From Seminavis robusta (lineage: Eukaryota > Bacillariophyta > Bacillariophyceae > Naviculales > Naviculaceae), in assembly GCA_903772945.1 (NCBI GenBank), contig CAICTM010001067.1:1-38260 (forward strand): DNA of 38,260 nt, given 5' to 3'. Below, piece by piece: positions 1-10,149 of this stretch. The position numbers were made by a program, and so were the translations under genes. Within the stretch, counting starts at the first letter, position 1; every line of letters begins with the position of its first letter. The notes under the pieces were generated by a model. That model was given only the letters and a program-made list of their open reading frames with translations. It was not told where the DNA came from and searched no databases.

Positions 1-3000
1 AAATACGCACATATAGGGCACTCTTTAGGCTGGTTGTCTTTTGTGAGTGAGAAATAGGGATGGCACCTGGGTTCGGGGAAGCCGCGTGCATTGTCTATGT
101 CATATTAGGGAAATTGCCAGTAGCATGTGCCGTGATTTACGCATGTCTATGAATAAGGAGACGAGTGTTCCAGAAGGCCCAACAGTCCTCACTGCAGGGT
201 TCTGAAACTGTTATTCGATTGTGATGTATAGATGCATTATTGGTTTCTTTTTGCACAGTAAGCTGGGCCGACATGGTGATTGTGTTCCCTTGGATGTTCT
301 TCTCTTATATGCTGTTTTCATCTATGGTTTTATCGTTTTGCCAAAACTCCAAATGCCACAAAGTAACTAATGACAAGGTGAAGACGGGGCAGGGGGCTAG
401 TTAGGGGTCCTTTCGATATGAATCATGTGGAGGGGGTCAACCGGTCTTGAGTTCAGACTCTACATTGTCTGATAATTAGACGTACCGATCTGTATTCTTT
501 GGAGTTTACGAGTCATCCCAAGGTTTTTTCTTTATTTCTTTGACTTATAATTCACATGTATGATTAGTTGAGAGCGTTATCAGTCCTCTATAGTGCGTAT
601 GAGGTTGTTGCAGGAGAGCCGATCTAACGCGGGATGAGTTGGTTGGTGTTGAGCTCAGTATATAACGTCTCTTTTCTCAAATTGGTTGTGGCTAGGCGAA
701 AGCTCTCAGCGGCCGAGCGAGGCACATCGGGAAGAATTGGATTTGTTGTTCAACAGATCGACTTGTGTGGCCCACCGCATGATCGAAGGGTACGAACAAA
801 CAATTCGATTTCAAGTTGAACGGTTTATTGAGGAACCCTATTGATGTTCAGCCACAGATATTTTGAAGGTTGTTGGTGAAGACCCATACTCAAATACTCT
901 GGAGTATATGGGGGTTTTGGGTTTATATCGTTCTAGGAGTATGAGAACTCTTTATGGTAGTGGCCGTAGTTTAAAGTGCAATCTCTGACATGAGTGGCCC
1001 AGATGTCATGAGCCGTACTCTGGTAGGATGTGAGGTAGTAATGGGTTTTTTACCGCCTGCAGTGTTAAAAGTGGTATGGTTGATTGTTACATGGATATTT
1101 GAGGTTATTGTCAGCTGACAAATATTTTGTAATCATCATTACGAGTTATCGAGCATCGTGGATCTGTTTGTGGGCATATGACAACGCAGGAGGATAACCA
1201 GCGGTGAAGACGCTAGCTCCTTGGGGCTGACAATCTCAGTTACGAGCTCTGCGCTGATTTTGGGCACATATTTCTGTTTGCTGTTATATTGTGAGCAAGA
1301 ATCAGAGAGTAACCTGATTCATAGGTGGTGTTCCTTTGCAGGTGCTCAAGCTGTTTGGTGTCGCTGGGCATAATGCGGCCGTGTCGAGCAGATGTGCCCA
1401 GAGCGTGCTCACTACTGCTGTACATGTCAGCCAGTGGTAGGGGAGGAGCCGAGCAGGATAGAGATTCTTGCATGCATTGAGGGAGAATCGGAAGTTGGGG
1501 TTTTTTCAAAGGGTGCTGCTCATGAAACGGTTTTTTTGGATCAAGAGTATTCGTGGGCGTTCATGGATGCACAAGTAGGGTATGGCGCTTTTTTATCTAC
1601 ATTGATCAGGGAGCGGGATAGGGCCGCCTGGATAGCGGACTCACTGGTGGGGGGTGGAAGGCGCATCATTTGCGGAGGGGGTGCGCGGATTTCTGGGGAT
1701 TTACTTTTCTTCGCTTTCATTTCAGCGAGACGCTCAGTCATCCTGTTGGTAAGTGGTGCGGTGCCTGGTCCTGTGTCGGGGGGATTCGAGAGGAGGGCAG
1801 AGAAATTGAATTCGAGGAGTAGCACGGAAGCGGAATTGTTTGGAGCTGACGATGTCATGTCGCCCATGTTGTGGGCAAAATTGTTCCTTGGTGAGAGGGA
1901 CGAGGCAGGGGATCCGGGTTGTCGAATGGACGACAAACGAGATACATATCTGCGAATGCGGATCGCAGAGGGCCAAATTTAGCACGATCGATGTCTTGCA
2001 GAAGATTTTGGCTAAATCGGCAGGGGTGTTCGGTGTCATATTATAGTGATTTATTCGGCTTAAGTTCTGCAATTAATTTTACGTTTTTTCTCTTTGTTTA
2101 GGTGCTACTATGGGACGGTCATATTATTGGTTATGAGGAGAGGCACGCGTTCATTTAGTTTGTTGTTATTTCTTTGGCTCGTCCACCTGGAATTTTGCGT
2201 TTTGGAGCTTGGAGTTTACTTTTTTCACTTGAATTTGTGTGCTCTTTGTTTTTTGGGGCGGCTTGTCAGGCAAGCCTCTTTTTCATCGTATTGCTACTTT
2301 TTTATTTTTGGGAGGGGGCTTTTCACATGTGGGGCATCTCACCATCCTTTGGGTTGTGTTCCTTTTATTTTTATACTTATTACTTCCAAGGGGTTCGGTA
2401 GGCTCACTATTAGTTGGGCACCGTGGGACAGGGGACGTGTGTTTTTTTGTTAGGAAGCGATACCTGAACAGGTCTTGGACCAGCGGTCTTTACTAGTTTT
2501 TGGTGAACTCGTGTATTTTGGTATATTTTCTCTATTATTTTTTGGGTTTTTAAGTCCGGTTCTTCTCTTTATGTTATTAAATTTTGATCATTTTTAGCGC
2601 TAAGTGGTATATCGCATGGGGGATGTTTTTTTTTAGGTGGTTCTATTTATAGTGTTGCGTGGGTTTTGTGCCCGGGGATAATTCGCCATTCATGAGGTGC
2701 ACAAGGTAGGGAATGTGGCTATGTTGGCAAATACCGACCGAGAGCAAAATTCCTCGGGAACGGTTTTCTTTGCTTTTCAGACGTTATACCTAAAACTCAG
2801 AAATTCACTTCCCCACACTGGTTAGCGACCTTTGGCAAGATGTTACAGCTAAAATTATAACAATAAGAGCCTAAGCTAGCTAGTTGAGGTCGCTGGGGCC
2901 ATTTCGTGTGGGGGGGGGCTAGGACGTTAGGCTGTTGGGGCACAACGGATGCTACGGCGCACGCGGTTGGTGAGTGCCTTAATGTGTGTTTTTTGTGATC

Positions 3001-6000
3001 ACATAGGCTTGCGGCTATGCTGGGGTTGGACTGTTTCGGGCGGGTTGGACTTGGAAGGTTAGCTGTTTGGCAGGCGTGCAGGCCATAATAATTTTGTGTT
3101 GAGTCGGGTTGTTTTTTTTGTATGTGTACTTTTAATGCAGATCTGTCTGATCACTCAGGGGTTCGATACAGCATTGATTCTAGGCGGGGATTGGTATCGC
3201 CTCCGTTGATGCTTTCAATATTCGCTTACCTTCATTTGGTTTTTACCGCTTAATGGTTGTCTGTTTTGTAGTTATGGGCAGATCCACGTTCAGACGTTTT
3301 CATTATTAGCTTTTCAGCATATTATCTTACTTTATCAATGTGGAGGCGGTTCACCCTACGTTATGGCTGCCGATCTGTTGACACTGTTCGGGGTCATTCT
3401 GCCGGCAAGTTGTTGTGCTGTTGGATTCTTCCGTGCGTATCATGTTTTTTGGTTTGATGAGTTTTGTTTGGTTGAAATGTCGCGCGAGCTCGTCAATTCT
3501 TGTAATAGCGCATCGGAGAAGAACGGGAGAGCGGGGGAGGTCTTGACAGTACTTTTTTTGCACACAGTTTGGATTTAGATTAGGATCGGAAGGTGGGGAT
3601 TTGAAGGTTGTTTTTTTTCCGGTGCGCAAGTAGCTCAACATACGTTCGAAGGGGTCAGTGAGTTCCAGCTTGTTCTCTTCGTTAGTTGATGGGCCGGTTT
3701 TTGTCGGTCGATTACTATTATTTTTTTTTTTTTTTTGGCGGGACGTTTTTAGGTGTTTTTTGGCTGATTTGTGGCACAGAATTACGGAGAGGTGTGGAGG
3801 TTATCATTTAGGAGAGGCGCGGAGGTTCGTATTTATGCTTTTTGGTTTTCTCTTTCCTGGAGCCTGGCTCCATTTGAAAGACAACGTTCCACTGGAAAAT
3901 CTTCCATTTGCGGTGGGGGTTAATATGCAATGTTTGTGCCTCGGAAACCAAATACTTTGTCATCGTTTTCCTGCAGCCTTTCTATCTGTGTTTTTTTTCT
4001 TGTTCATTCGAGGGTTCTTTTTCGAGCTTTAGGGTATAATTGGGTTTTATATCGTAGGGGGGTTTTATTGGTTTTCATTTGTTTTCTCTAACCGTGGTTT
4101 TTTTTTTTGTTGGGGGATGTGTTTTTGGGAGGTATCATCAAAAGGCCTCTCGATTTTTCCGGGGGGAGAGTGTGGGGCGCCATTAGTTGGTGGGAGCAAC
4201 ATGCACAGACAGAGACTTGATTTTTCTCGGGATTTGGGGGAGCTGGGCGGATTGTTTTGTGTCGAGGCGGGGGGGATTCCAACTGGATTTAGACTGCAGG
4301 GGGCTTTTTTGAACGAAGGAGGTAATCAGAGAAGTATCGAGCTACTGAGGGAGGTAAGTTTAAGGCTTATTTATGTCGGATTTGACGGGTTTTAGGGTAA
4401 CTTTTGCCTTACGTTCTTATCGGTCCAAGGAGCATATTGCACCTTTTTTGTACTTGCGTTCCTGTAGGTGCAGCTGGCGGGATGGGCCGCACGTTAGTCA
4501 TCTCTGGTTTCGAAGTGAGATAAGATAGATAGATTAGATATGAGGAGTCGAGAGTGGCTGCACGCGCACCTTAGCTTTGACGAGAGTAAGAAGTAGGCTC
4601 GAGGTGATCTAGCCAAATTAACAAAAAATTGATGTCGGCTTGGCGGTTTACAAAGTAGTAGTCAAGGTGCACGTGTTTTTTTCGACAAATAGAAGATCTC
4701 GATAGTCATAATAATGAGTGAAGTGGTATTTTTATAGGGGATGCTGTATGCCGCCTGGTTCCTGCGGTCGGATGTCGTTATCTGTTGTGTCGAGTTTCAT
4801 GGTGTCGATAGAGTCGGGGCAAACTCCTCTGTGGGGGAGGCGTCGGGGGGGTTGATATTTCATTTTACTGTTCTTATGCCATGCCAGAACTGGGCGGTAG
4901 CCAACGAGCCACCGTCGATATCAGCTTTTGTTGTGTATTAGGCGTCCATACTTATCACGTCCGAGAAGAGTCTCCGGTTGTATTGTCGTAGTCCGGGCAA
5001 CAGCTTCTTTTCCCCTTTATGCTTTTGATAGCTTTCATACTTTGCCCTGAGATTCGACACCAGGCGGGTTTACAGTTACTCTACAGTTATTTCATTTCAT
5101 CGTCTTAGGTATTCCGTGGTTTTCGTCATGAACAATAGAATATGTAAGGAAGCGAATCTGATGAATCGCAATGTTTTGTGGTCAGATATTTTCCTGGACC
5201 AACTCGGATTTGTTTCCGGTTGCCCTGTTTGGTGGGGGGTATTCAGTTTGTTGATTCGGGAGAAACTGATAGTGATCTATGTCGTTGCGAAGCATTTTGG
5301 GGCCAGGAAATGAATAAGGCTGCGATTATGGGACTGAGAAGGTTCTTCGTATAGTTGCGAAACTTTGGTTTTGTTTCGACAGGCTGGGGATCTCAACCAA
5401 CCAGGTTCTCCTCAGCTCAGCTTCTGGTCGAGGGATAAAGCCGGAAGTCTTTTTTCCTTGGGGCCATTATTCCTACCTTGCACTCGCTTGTTGCGCTTGC
5501 TGCTCTTGTCGACTTTCTTCTTGACCTTCTATTGGTCTTTTCTAGCTATCTCTTTCGTTATCCATTTTTTTGTTTTTTCGGGGCGTCACCGCAAATTCTG
5601 TTTATTAGGAAGCAGGTGTTTCATAGTGCCGTTCGGAAGGCCGCTCGGTCAGACGCAACGCGCGGGGCAAAGTACGCAACGCGTAATTCTTTCTTTCTGG
5701 CTAACTCAATATGCTACAGCCGAGTTATGTATTGGGGGGGGCCTGTAGTGGAGGGCGGCGAGTTACTGGTGAGTTTTTTGTGTGCGTAGCGTGGAATCTG
5801 CTCAACCGGGGATTCGCGGCATGGCCCAGAGTGGTCTTTTGCCCTCACTATGGACCTTTTTGTTTTTCATATGTGTCTAGTTGGAGTGTTGCAAGGCTGT
5901 CTTTTCGATTCCGCACGACGCGAAGCCTAGCCCTGCCAGGAGGGCGTACCTTGGTTACGCAATAAGAATCGAGACACCGGATTCTTCGCGATACTCCCCG

Positions 6001-6779
6001 TATCTCTGAGTAAATCAAGTTCAAACTACTGACCAAAGCGAAATAGATCGTTTAGTCTTTCATTTCCGCTGGCGCTGCAGCATTTTTAAAGGGCCTGATG
6101 CGTGGTAGATTTGGTAGGACAAGCATCGAAGCTGAGCGCTCAAGACACTGCACGCGATTTGCAGCACACTATTTCAGTCGCCTCATGCGGACCGCTTTTT
6201 CTCCTGCTTTTTTTTGTGCAGCGGGGGCGCAGCAGTCACCGTCAACAGGGTTGAACGAAACCCCTTTCTCGGGATACGGCCACCTGACCATTTGTGTGTG
6301 GAGTATTCTTCATAGAACGCGACACATGGGCGTTTTTTTGTTGCAGCTTGTTTTTTTTCTCGTAAGCCCAGAGCGTTGTGTTTTCTTTTTTGTGTTTAAG
6401 GGGAGTGTAAGTATCCCTAGAGCCATACGTGGGGGTTGGGTCCATAGTTTAGGAGTGATTATGATTAGCCAGACGGGTGGCAACATGGGCAGGCTCGGCG
6501 GGGAGGTGAAGCCACCGGGGCTATGTTAGGTCCTCTAGAGGCGGAGCTCCCAGTTTGTATCTGTTTTTGCACAGCTTGTTGCGAGGGAATTGTTTTTTAC
6601 GGCGATGCATTTTTGTTGATTACGCTTGAGAAGCAAGATAAGACACAGGAGGGCAACTTCTGCCAAGCCACAGACTCTCAAGGCATTTAGCGGTGCGGAC
6701 ACTGTCCTGATGTGGCCTTTCGTAAGACGGTGGGCGGCTTACCCGGTTAGTTTTTTTTTCTGACTCGGCATGCTGCAGC
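1..6779. other. Gene-poor, G/T-skewed region
   Basis: I find no supportable gene in these 6.8 kb. Open frames are short, overlap in several frames and give Phe/Leu/Gly/Val-rich translations with no recognisable motif. The + strand is rich in T and G and poor in A and C over long stretches. For example, positions 2161-2220 contain 28 T, 15 G, 7 A and 10 C. A run of 16 T lies at 3721-3736, and many shorter T and G runs occur. Composition returns to a balanced state at about 6.78 kb. One decayed Copia RNase H segment is recognisable (separate entry). The most likely reading is old, decayed transposon DNA or heterochromatin; an assembly join near 6.6-6.8 kb is possible. Confidence 0.6.
1210..1985 (+). 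mobile_element. Decayed Copia-type retrotransposon, RNase H fragment
   Basis: A + frame at 1392-1982 contains KLNSRSSTEAELFGADDV followed by MSPMLW (about 1803-1880). This matches the characteristic RNase H block of Ty1/Copia polyproteins, which usually reads K(L/M)NT(K/R)SSTEAEL.G.DD.....LW. Downstream, a MDDKRDTYL stretch sits where the family has QDN.S...LE, but it is weak. Upstream at about 1216-1240 another frame reads LLGADNLS, resembling the L.LGADNL segment that usually precedes the first RNase H strand. The pieces lie in different frames and are too far apart, so the element is broken. No reverse transcriptase YVDD motif, integrase, primer-binding site or LTR could be found. The core match is clear; the limits are approximate. 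Confidence 0.6.
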
Positions 6780-7076
6780 ATGGCAGTGGTGGCGAAAAGG
6801 ATTATTGTGGGACGTTCATCCACAGCACCAAACCTCCTAAGAAAGAGGACAAGCGACAATGACACCGTGAAGTCGATGACAAGGAAGGTTGATGTCTCCA
6901 TGGAAACTGTCAAGACTCCCGGCAAGGCCAACAAGTCTGTGTATGAATCGATGGCTTCTGAGGATACTAGTGTCGGTTTCTCTGCCATCCAGGAGAAGTT
7001 TGGAGGCGCCAATCTCAACGATGACTCCGACTCAGATGAGGGTACATACCAGAAAGGATTGTCCCAGATGCACTGA
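6780..7076 (+). CDS. Short Lys/Ser-rich protein or gene remnant, unknown
   Basis: This 98-codon frame starts with ATG at the point where normal base composition begins. The translation is hydrophilic and Lys/Thr/Ser-rich, with an acidic patch (DDSDSDEG) near the end. I recognise no family. Just before the ATG is a T-rich tract ending in CTGCAG that could be a splice acceptor, so an upstream exon may exist. The frame stops at 7074-7076. The next bases, read in another frame, give ALNSEEAEE and run into a good intron at 7096-7179 (GTGAGT…CTCTCTACAG), after which that frame continues LVCSC and stops. This suggests either that a one-base loss cut off the true C-terminus or that the intron lies in the 3' UTR. 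It may be a real small gene or the 3' end of a broken one. Confidence 0.35.
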   Translation: MAVVAKRIIVGRSSTAPNLLRKRTSDNDTVKSMTRKVDVSMETVKTPGKANKSVYESMASEDTSVGFSAIQEKFGGANLNDDSDSDEGTYQKGLSQMH

Positions 7077-7095
7077 ATTCCGAAGAGGCTGAAGA

Positions 7096-7179
7096 GTGAG
7101 TCGGCCCATCGTGAAATTGTTGCTGTTGTTGCTTGTGTCGTGATGCGCTCATCTCTTCTTCTCTCTTCTCTCTCTACAG
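7096..7179 (+). other. Predicted 84-bp intron
   Basis: The donor GTGAGT, a CT-rich tract (about 7150-7177) and the acceptor CTACAG form a canonical short intron of the size seen in the other genes of the window. It lies 20 bp after the stop of the 6780-7076 frame. Transcript data would show whether it is in a 3' UTR or in coding sequence. Confidence 0.45.
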
Positions 7180-8058
7180 ATTGGTCTGTTCCTGCTGATG
7201 TTGGCTACTGCTTGTAGCTGTGTGTGGGTGCTGCTCCGGATCCTTCATTCCTGTGTTGCCTTGGAGACTGACGAGTATGGACGCCATTGTCCTCTTGTTG
7301 TGGCTTGTCTTCGATACAAGCAAGCTGGTTGGTGTTTGGTGCTGCTGTTGGTGGTGTGAGTCGACTATCCTCAACCCTAACACACAAATTATCGACGGTT
7401 GAAGTTGATGTCTTAATGATATTTATTTAGCTATATAAAAACCTAGAGTGTGCCTGGCCGACTTTCCTCCGTGTTATTTGTTAGTAATAGAATCCAAGCC
7501 TCTCTGAACCCAATGTGTATGCTGAAAACCTCTGTGAAACTTTCTTTCTTTTCCTTTTTTTAAAATACTTTCTTAAATCAGGCATTAATACCATCCATTG
7601 AATGTTCTGTCATTATCGCTGCAAATGACTGGGTCACGGTGCTCTAATTGATCAGTACTGTTTTGCCTATAGTAAATCAGCGTCAACTGTCACCCCAATT
7701 TCACCCCTTTTTCATTCACAATTTTGGTGCGAACTCCTCCATCTTTGGCGGCCGAGGACAAATTTGGGATGTCGTCTATTCTTTTGGCATCGATGGACGC
7801 TCGAGTTTCCACACCAAGTCAAGCCGGAACTGTTTTCCAAGGTTGCTCGACGAATATCACCGCCAAAGAGACGTGAAATTTCTCGTCCATCACCTTTTTA
7901 TGTCAGAAGCCCACCATGTTTTCGTTGCTTGAAGCACAAAGTTGGGTGTGAAACCACCCCGGTGCTTGAACAGTTGCAATCGTACTTTCCATGCCTTAGT
8001 TCAAAGTCATACTCATTTTCCGAGTTCCTCCCCTTTGAGCTTCGAACAAACAACGACA
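7180..8058. other. Spacer upstream of gene A
   Basis: No convincing gene is present; the short frames in this stretch overlap in several phases and lack motifs. A TATA-like string, TATATAAAA, lies at 7432-7440, about 620 bp before the gene A start. The region near 7700-8050 is open in two + frames, but the signal peptide of gene A begins only at 8059, so this part is more likely promoter and 5' UTR. Confidence 0.4.
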
Positions 8059-9318
8059 ATGACACGAGCTGGCAAGGTAATCACAGCGCTGCTGCTGTTG
8101 CTCAATGGAGCAGCAGCGAAGACTGGGTATGTTCGTGGTTTAGACCGTAAGCGCCACCACAACCGTGGAAGAGCACTCAAGAGTAGTATGTCGACGATGT
8201 CATCCATGTCAATGATGTCCTCGACAATGTCAACCATGTCTTCCAAGTCAATGTCCACGATGTCGTCGAAATCCATGTCGACTTCCATGTCCATGATCAG
8301 CAAGTCGATGACATCCAAATCCATGATGTCCAAGTCCGGATCGTCCATGACCATGGCCTCGGCGGCAGGACCCGACCCAACACCGAATCCTACCAGGAGC
8401 CCGACTGGTACGCCAACACCAGAGCCTACCGCTGCCACTACAACAGCAGCCCCAATTGGTTCTGGACTTGGTGGTGGCATCCCTGCAGCCCCAACCCCCG
8501 GAGGCGCAGCGGCAATGGGTCCCGTGGCTGAGGGACGTATTGCCACCAGTGTCAACATTACCTACAAGATTGGTGACATGGGAGGTGGAGTTGGTGAGAT
8601 CCCTGCCGCCCCTACAGCAGCAGAACTCGAAGCCTTGTATGAGGTTACAATCGAGTTCTACAAGATGGTTTTCTCTCAAGGATTCAACGAAACTTATGTT
8701 GACCTCATGGCTGGGGAATTCACGGACTTTGAAGCCCCTGGTGTTGGATGGAACACCAACTTCCTTGCTGATGTTGACTTTACGGAGGTGCCATCTACAG
8801 ATGAGGTAGTGGTTGTGATTGAAAATGCTGACTACCAAACATTCATCCTGCAAAAGGTCATCCCTGTGGGACCCTTCTTCTCCTTCACTTCAGGTCTCGA
8901 TCTTGTTGCCGGTGCAGCCATTGTGAACATCACTGATCCAGCTCCAACCCCTGCTGGTACCCCTGCTAGCCCTGCGCCAACCCCTGGTGGCCCTGCTGTC
9001 CCTGCCACCCCTGCCCCAACTGCAACAGCCGGAAATCCAACTGCTACGCCCACTCGTCGTCCTACCAGGACCCCCACTCGTCGTCCAACCGGTATGCCGA
9101 CTCGACGCCCGACCCGAAATCCCACGCGTCGTCCGACTCCAGAACCAACCAACAGGCCTGCCACACCTGAACCTACCCCCAGACCTCTCCCCATGACGCT
9201 CCCACCACAGCCAATGCCAGGTGGCGGTAATCCCACACTTGTTCCATTGCGTCGTGACCTATTCTTGGCCGAGGAAGGTATGCTTGATGACGACGATGAA
9301 GAATATCAAGAGAGCTAA
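8059..9318 (+). CDS. Gene A: secreted Pro/Thr-rich protein with N-type module
   Basis: The gene encodes 419 residues. The start chosen is the ATG that gives a clean signal peptide (hydrophobic core 7-15, cleavage near AAA, 18-20). RxL tripeptides follow at 26-28 and 38-40. Residues 41-100 are a Met/Ser/Lys low-complexity segment (repeats such as SKSMSTMSS), then a Pro/Thr linker. One N-type module spans about 162-293; its landmarks are the strand VNITYKI, the helix with FYKMVF, the ENADY motif and PVGPFFSF. A Pro/Thr/Arg array of TRRPT units and a strongly acidic tail (LDDDDEE) complete the protein; the C-type module of C and D is absent. The sequence implies an extracellular, probably O-glycosylated wall or mucilage protein. 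No enzyme motif is visible. It is convergent with gene B. Confidence 0.8.
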   Translation: MTRAGKVITALLLLLNGAAAKTGYVRGLDRKRHHNRGRALKSSMSTMSSMSMMSSTMSTMSSKSMSTMSSKSMSTSMSMISKSMTSKSMMSKSGSSMTMASAAGPDPTPNPTRSPTGTPTPEPTAATTTAAPIGSGLGGGIPAAPTPGGAAAMGPVAEGRIATSVNITYKIGDMGGGVGEIPAAPTAAELEALYEVTIEFYKMVFSQGFNETYVDLMAGEFTDFEAPGVGWNTNFLADVDFTEVPSTDEVVVVIENADYQTFILQKVIPVGPFFSFTSGLDLVAGAAIVNITDPAPTPAGTPASPAPTPGGPAVPATPAPTATAGNPTATPTRRPTRTPTRRPTGMPTRRPTRNPTRRPTPEPTNRPATPEPTPRPLPMTLPPQPMPGGGNPTLVPLRRDLFLAEEGMLDDDDEEYQES

Positions 9319-10149
9319 ATAGTTGACAGGAGCAAAGCAAAACCGAGTGAGAACTGGGTTTTGTTTCGATGGCTGAGTCTACACTGCGTGGATCTGGGAA
9401 ACAAATCGTGAGAAGGAAGGATGGCTAAAAAAACGTATGCTTTTCCTTTCGTGGAGAGTGCACTGTTCGAATTATATGGGATTGGCTTCGGCAAATAGAA
9501 AGAAAGCTTTGTAAGCTGATAGTGTTTTCGTTGTTACTATAAGTGCAATTTTGCTGATACCCCGCTAGTGTCGGCAGCGTCTTGTTTGGGTTTGTGGCCT
9601 CTTTCTGCGGTCTTCGCTTCGGCTCTGCAGAGTAATCTTGTCTTTTCTCAAAAAAGAAGAGAGAAGCTAGCAAGCAACCAGTATGCGACCTGCCTTCCAC
9701 GGGTCATGGGCGCCACTCACAGCGCTATCATTGCTAGGGCTTCCTCTATTACTCACTTCAAATAGAACATGCACTGAGACCACAAAAGGCAACCTTGCCA
9801 GAGGTAGAGCTAGACCAATGTGACCTGAGTCGAGTCGAGTCATTCCTTAGCTCAGTACATGTATGTATAATACATCATTCAACACCCACGCCTCCACCGG
9901 ATAATTGCTAAGTGAACTGGCGTTATTTGCTTTGAGCCCGAGTAGTCACAACGGAGCTTGACTTTCCTTAGGTAACTGGTCCAATAGCTACTTTACTAAC
10001 ATGCTACTTAGAATACAGATGTCCTACGGTTCCTGAGGTATGGCAAGACCATTTCAGATGCATGATGCCCTATGGGTCGTGTTATGAATTAAGAAGTTGT
10101 GGTTCTGTACGATACCGCAAGTGAAATGCCACAAAGCACGTCAAGGACT
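9319..10149. other. Convergent spacer between A and B
   Basis: This holds the 3' flanks of genes A (+) and B (-). I see no supportable gene. A 91-codon minus frame at 9425-9700 has neither a motif nor a plausible composition. No large repeat was noticed. Confidence 0.5.

Noticed and set aside
5365..6529. Several + strand frames of 100-140 codons in the G/T-rich block
   Set aside because: Overlapping frames, Phe/Leu/Gly-biased by T and G content, with no motif and no introns that join them sensibly.
7942..8058. N-terminal extension of gene A to 7942
   Set aside because: The upstream residues would bury the signal peptide. The ATG at 8059 gives a standard secretory start, as in B-D.
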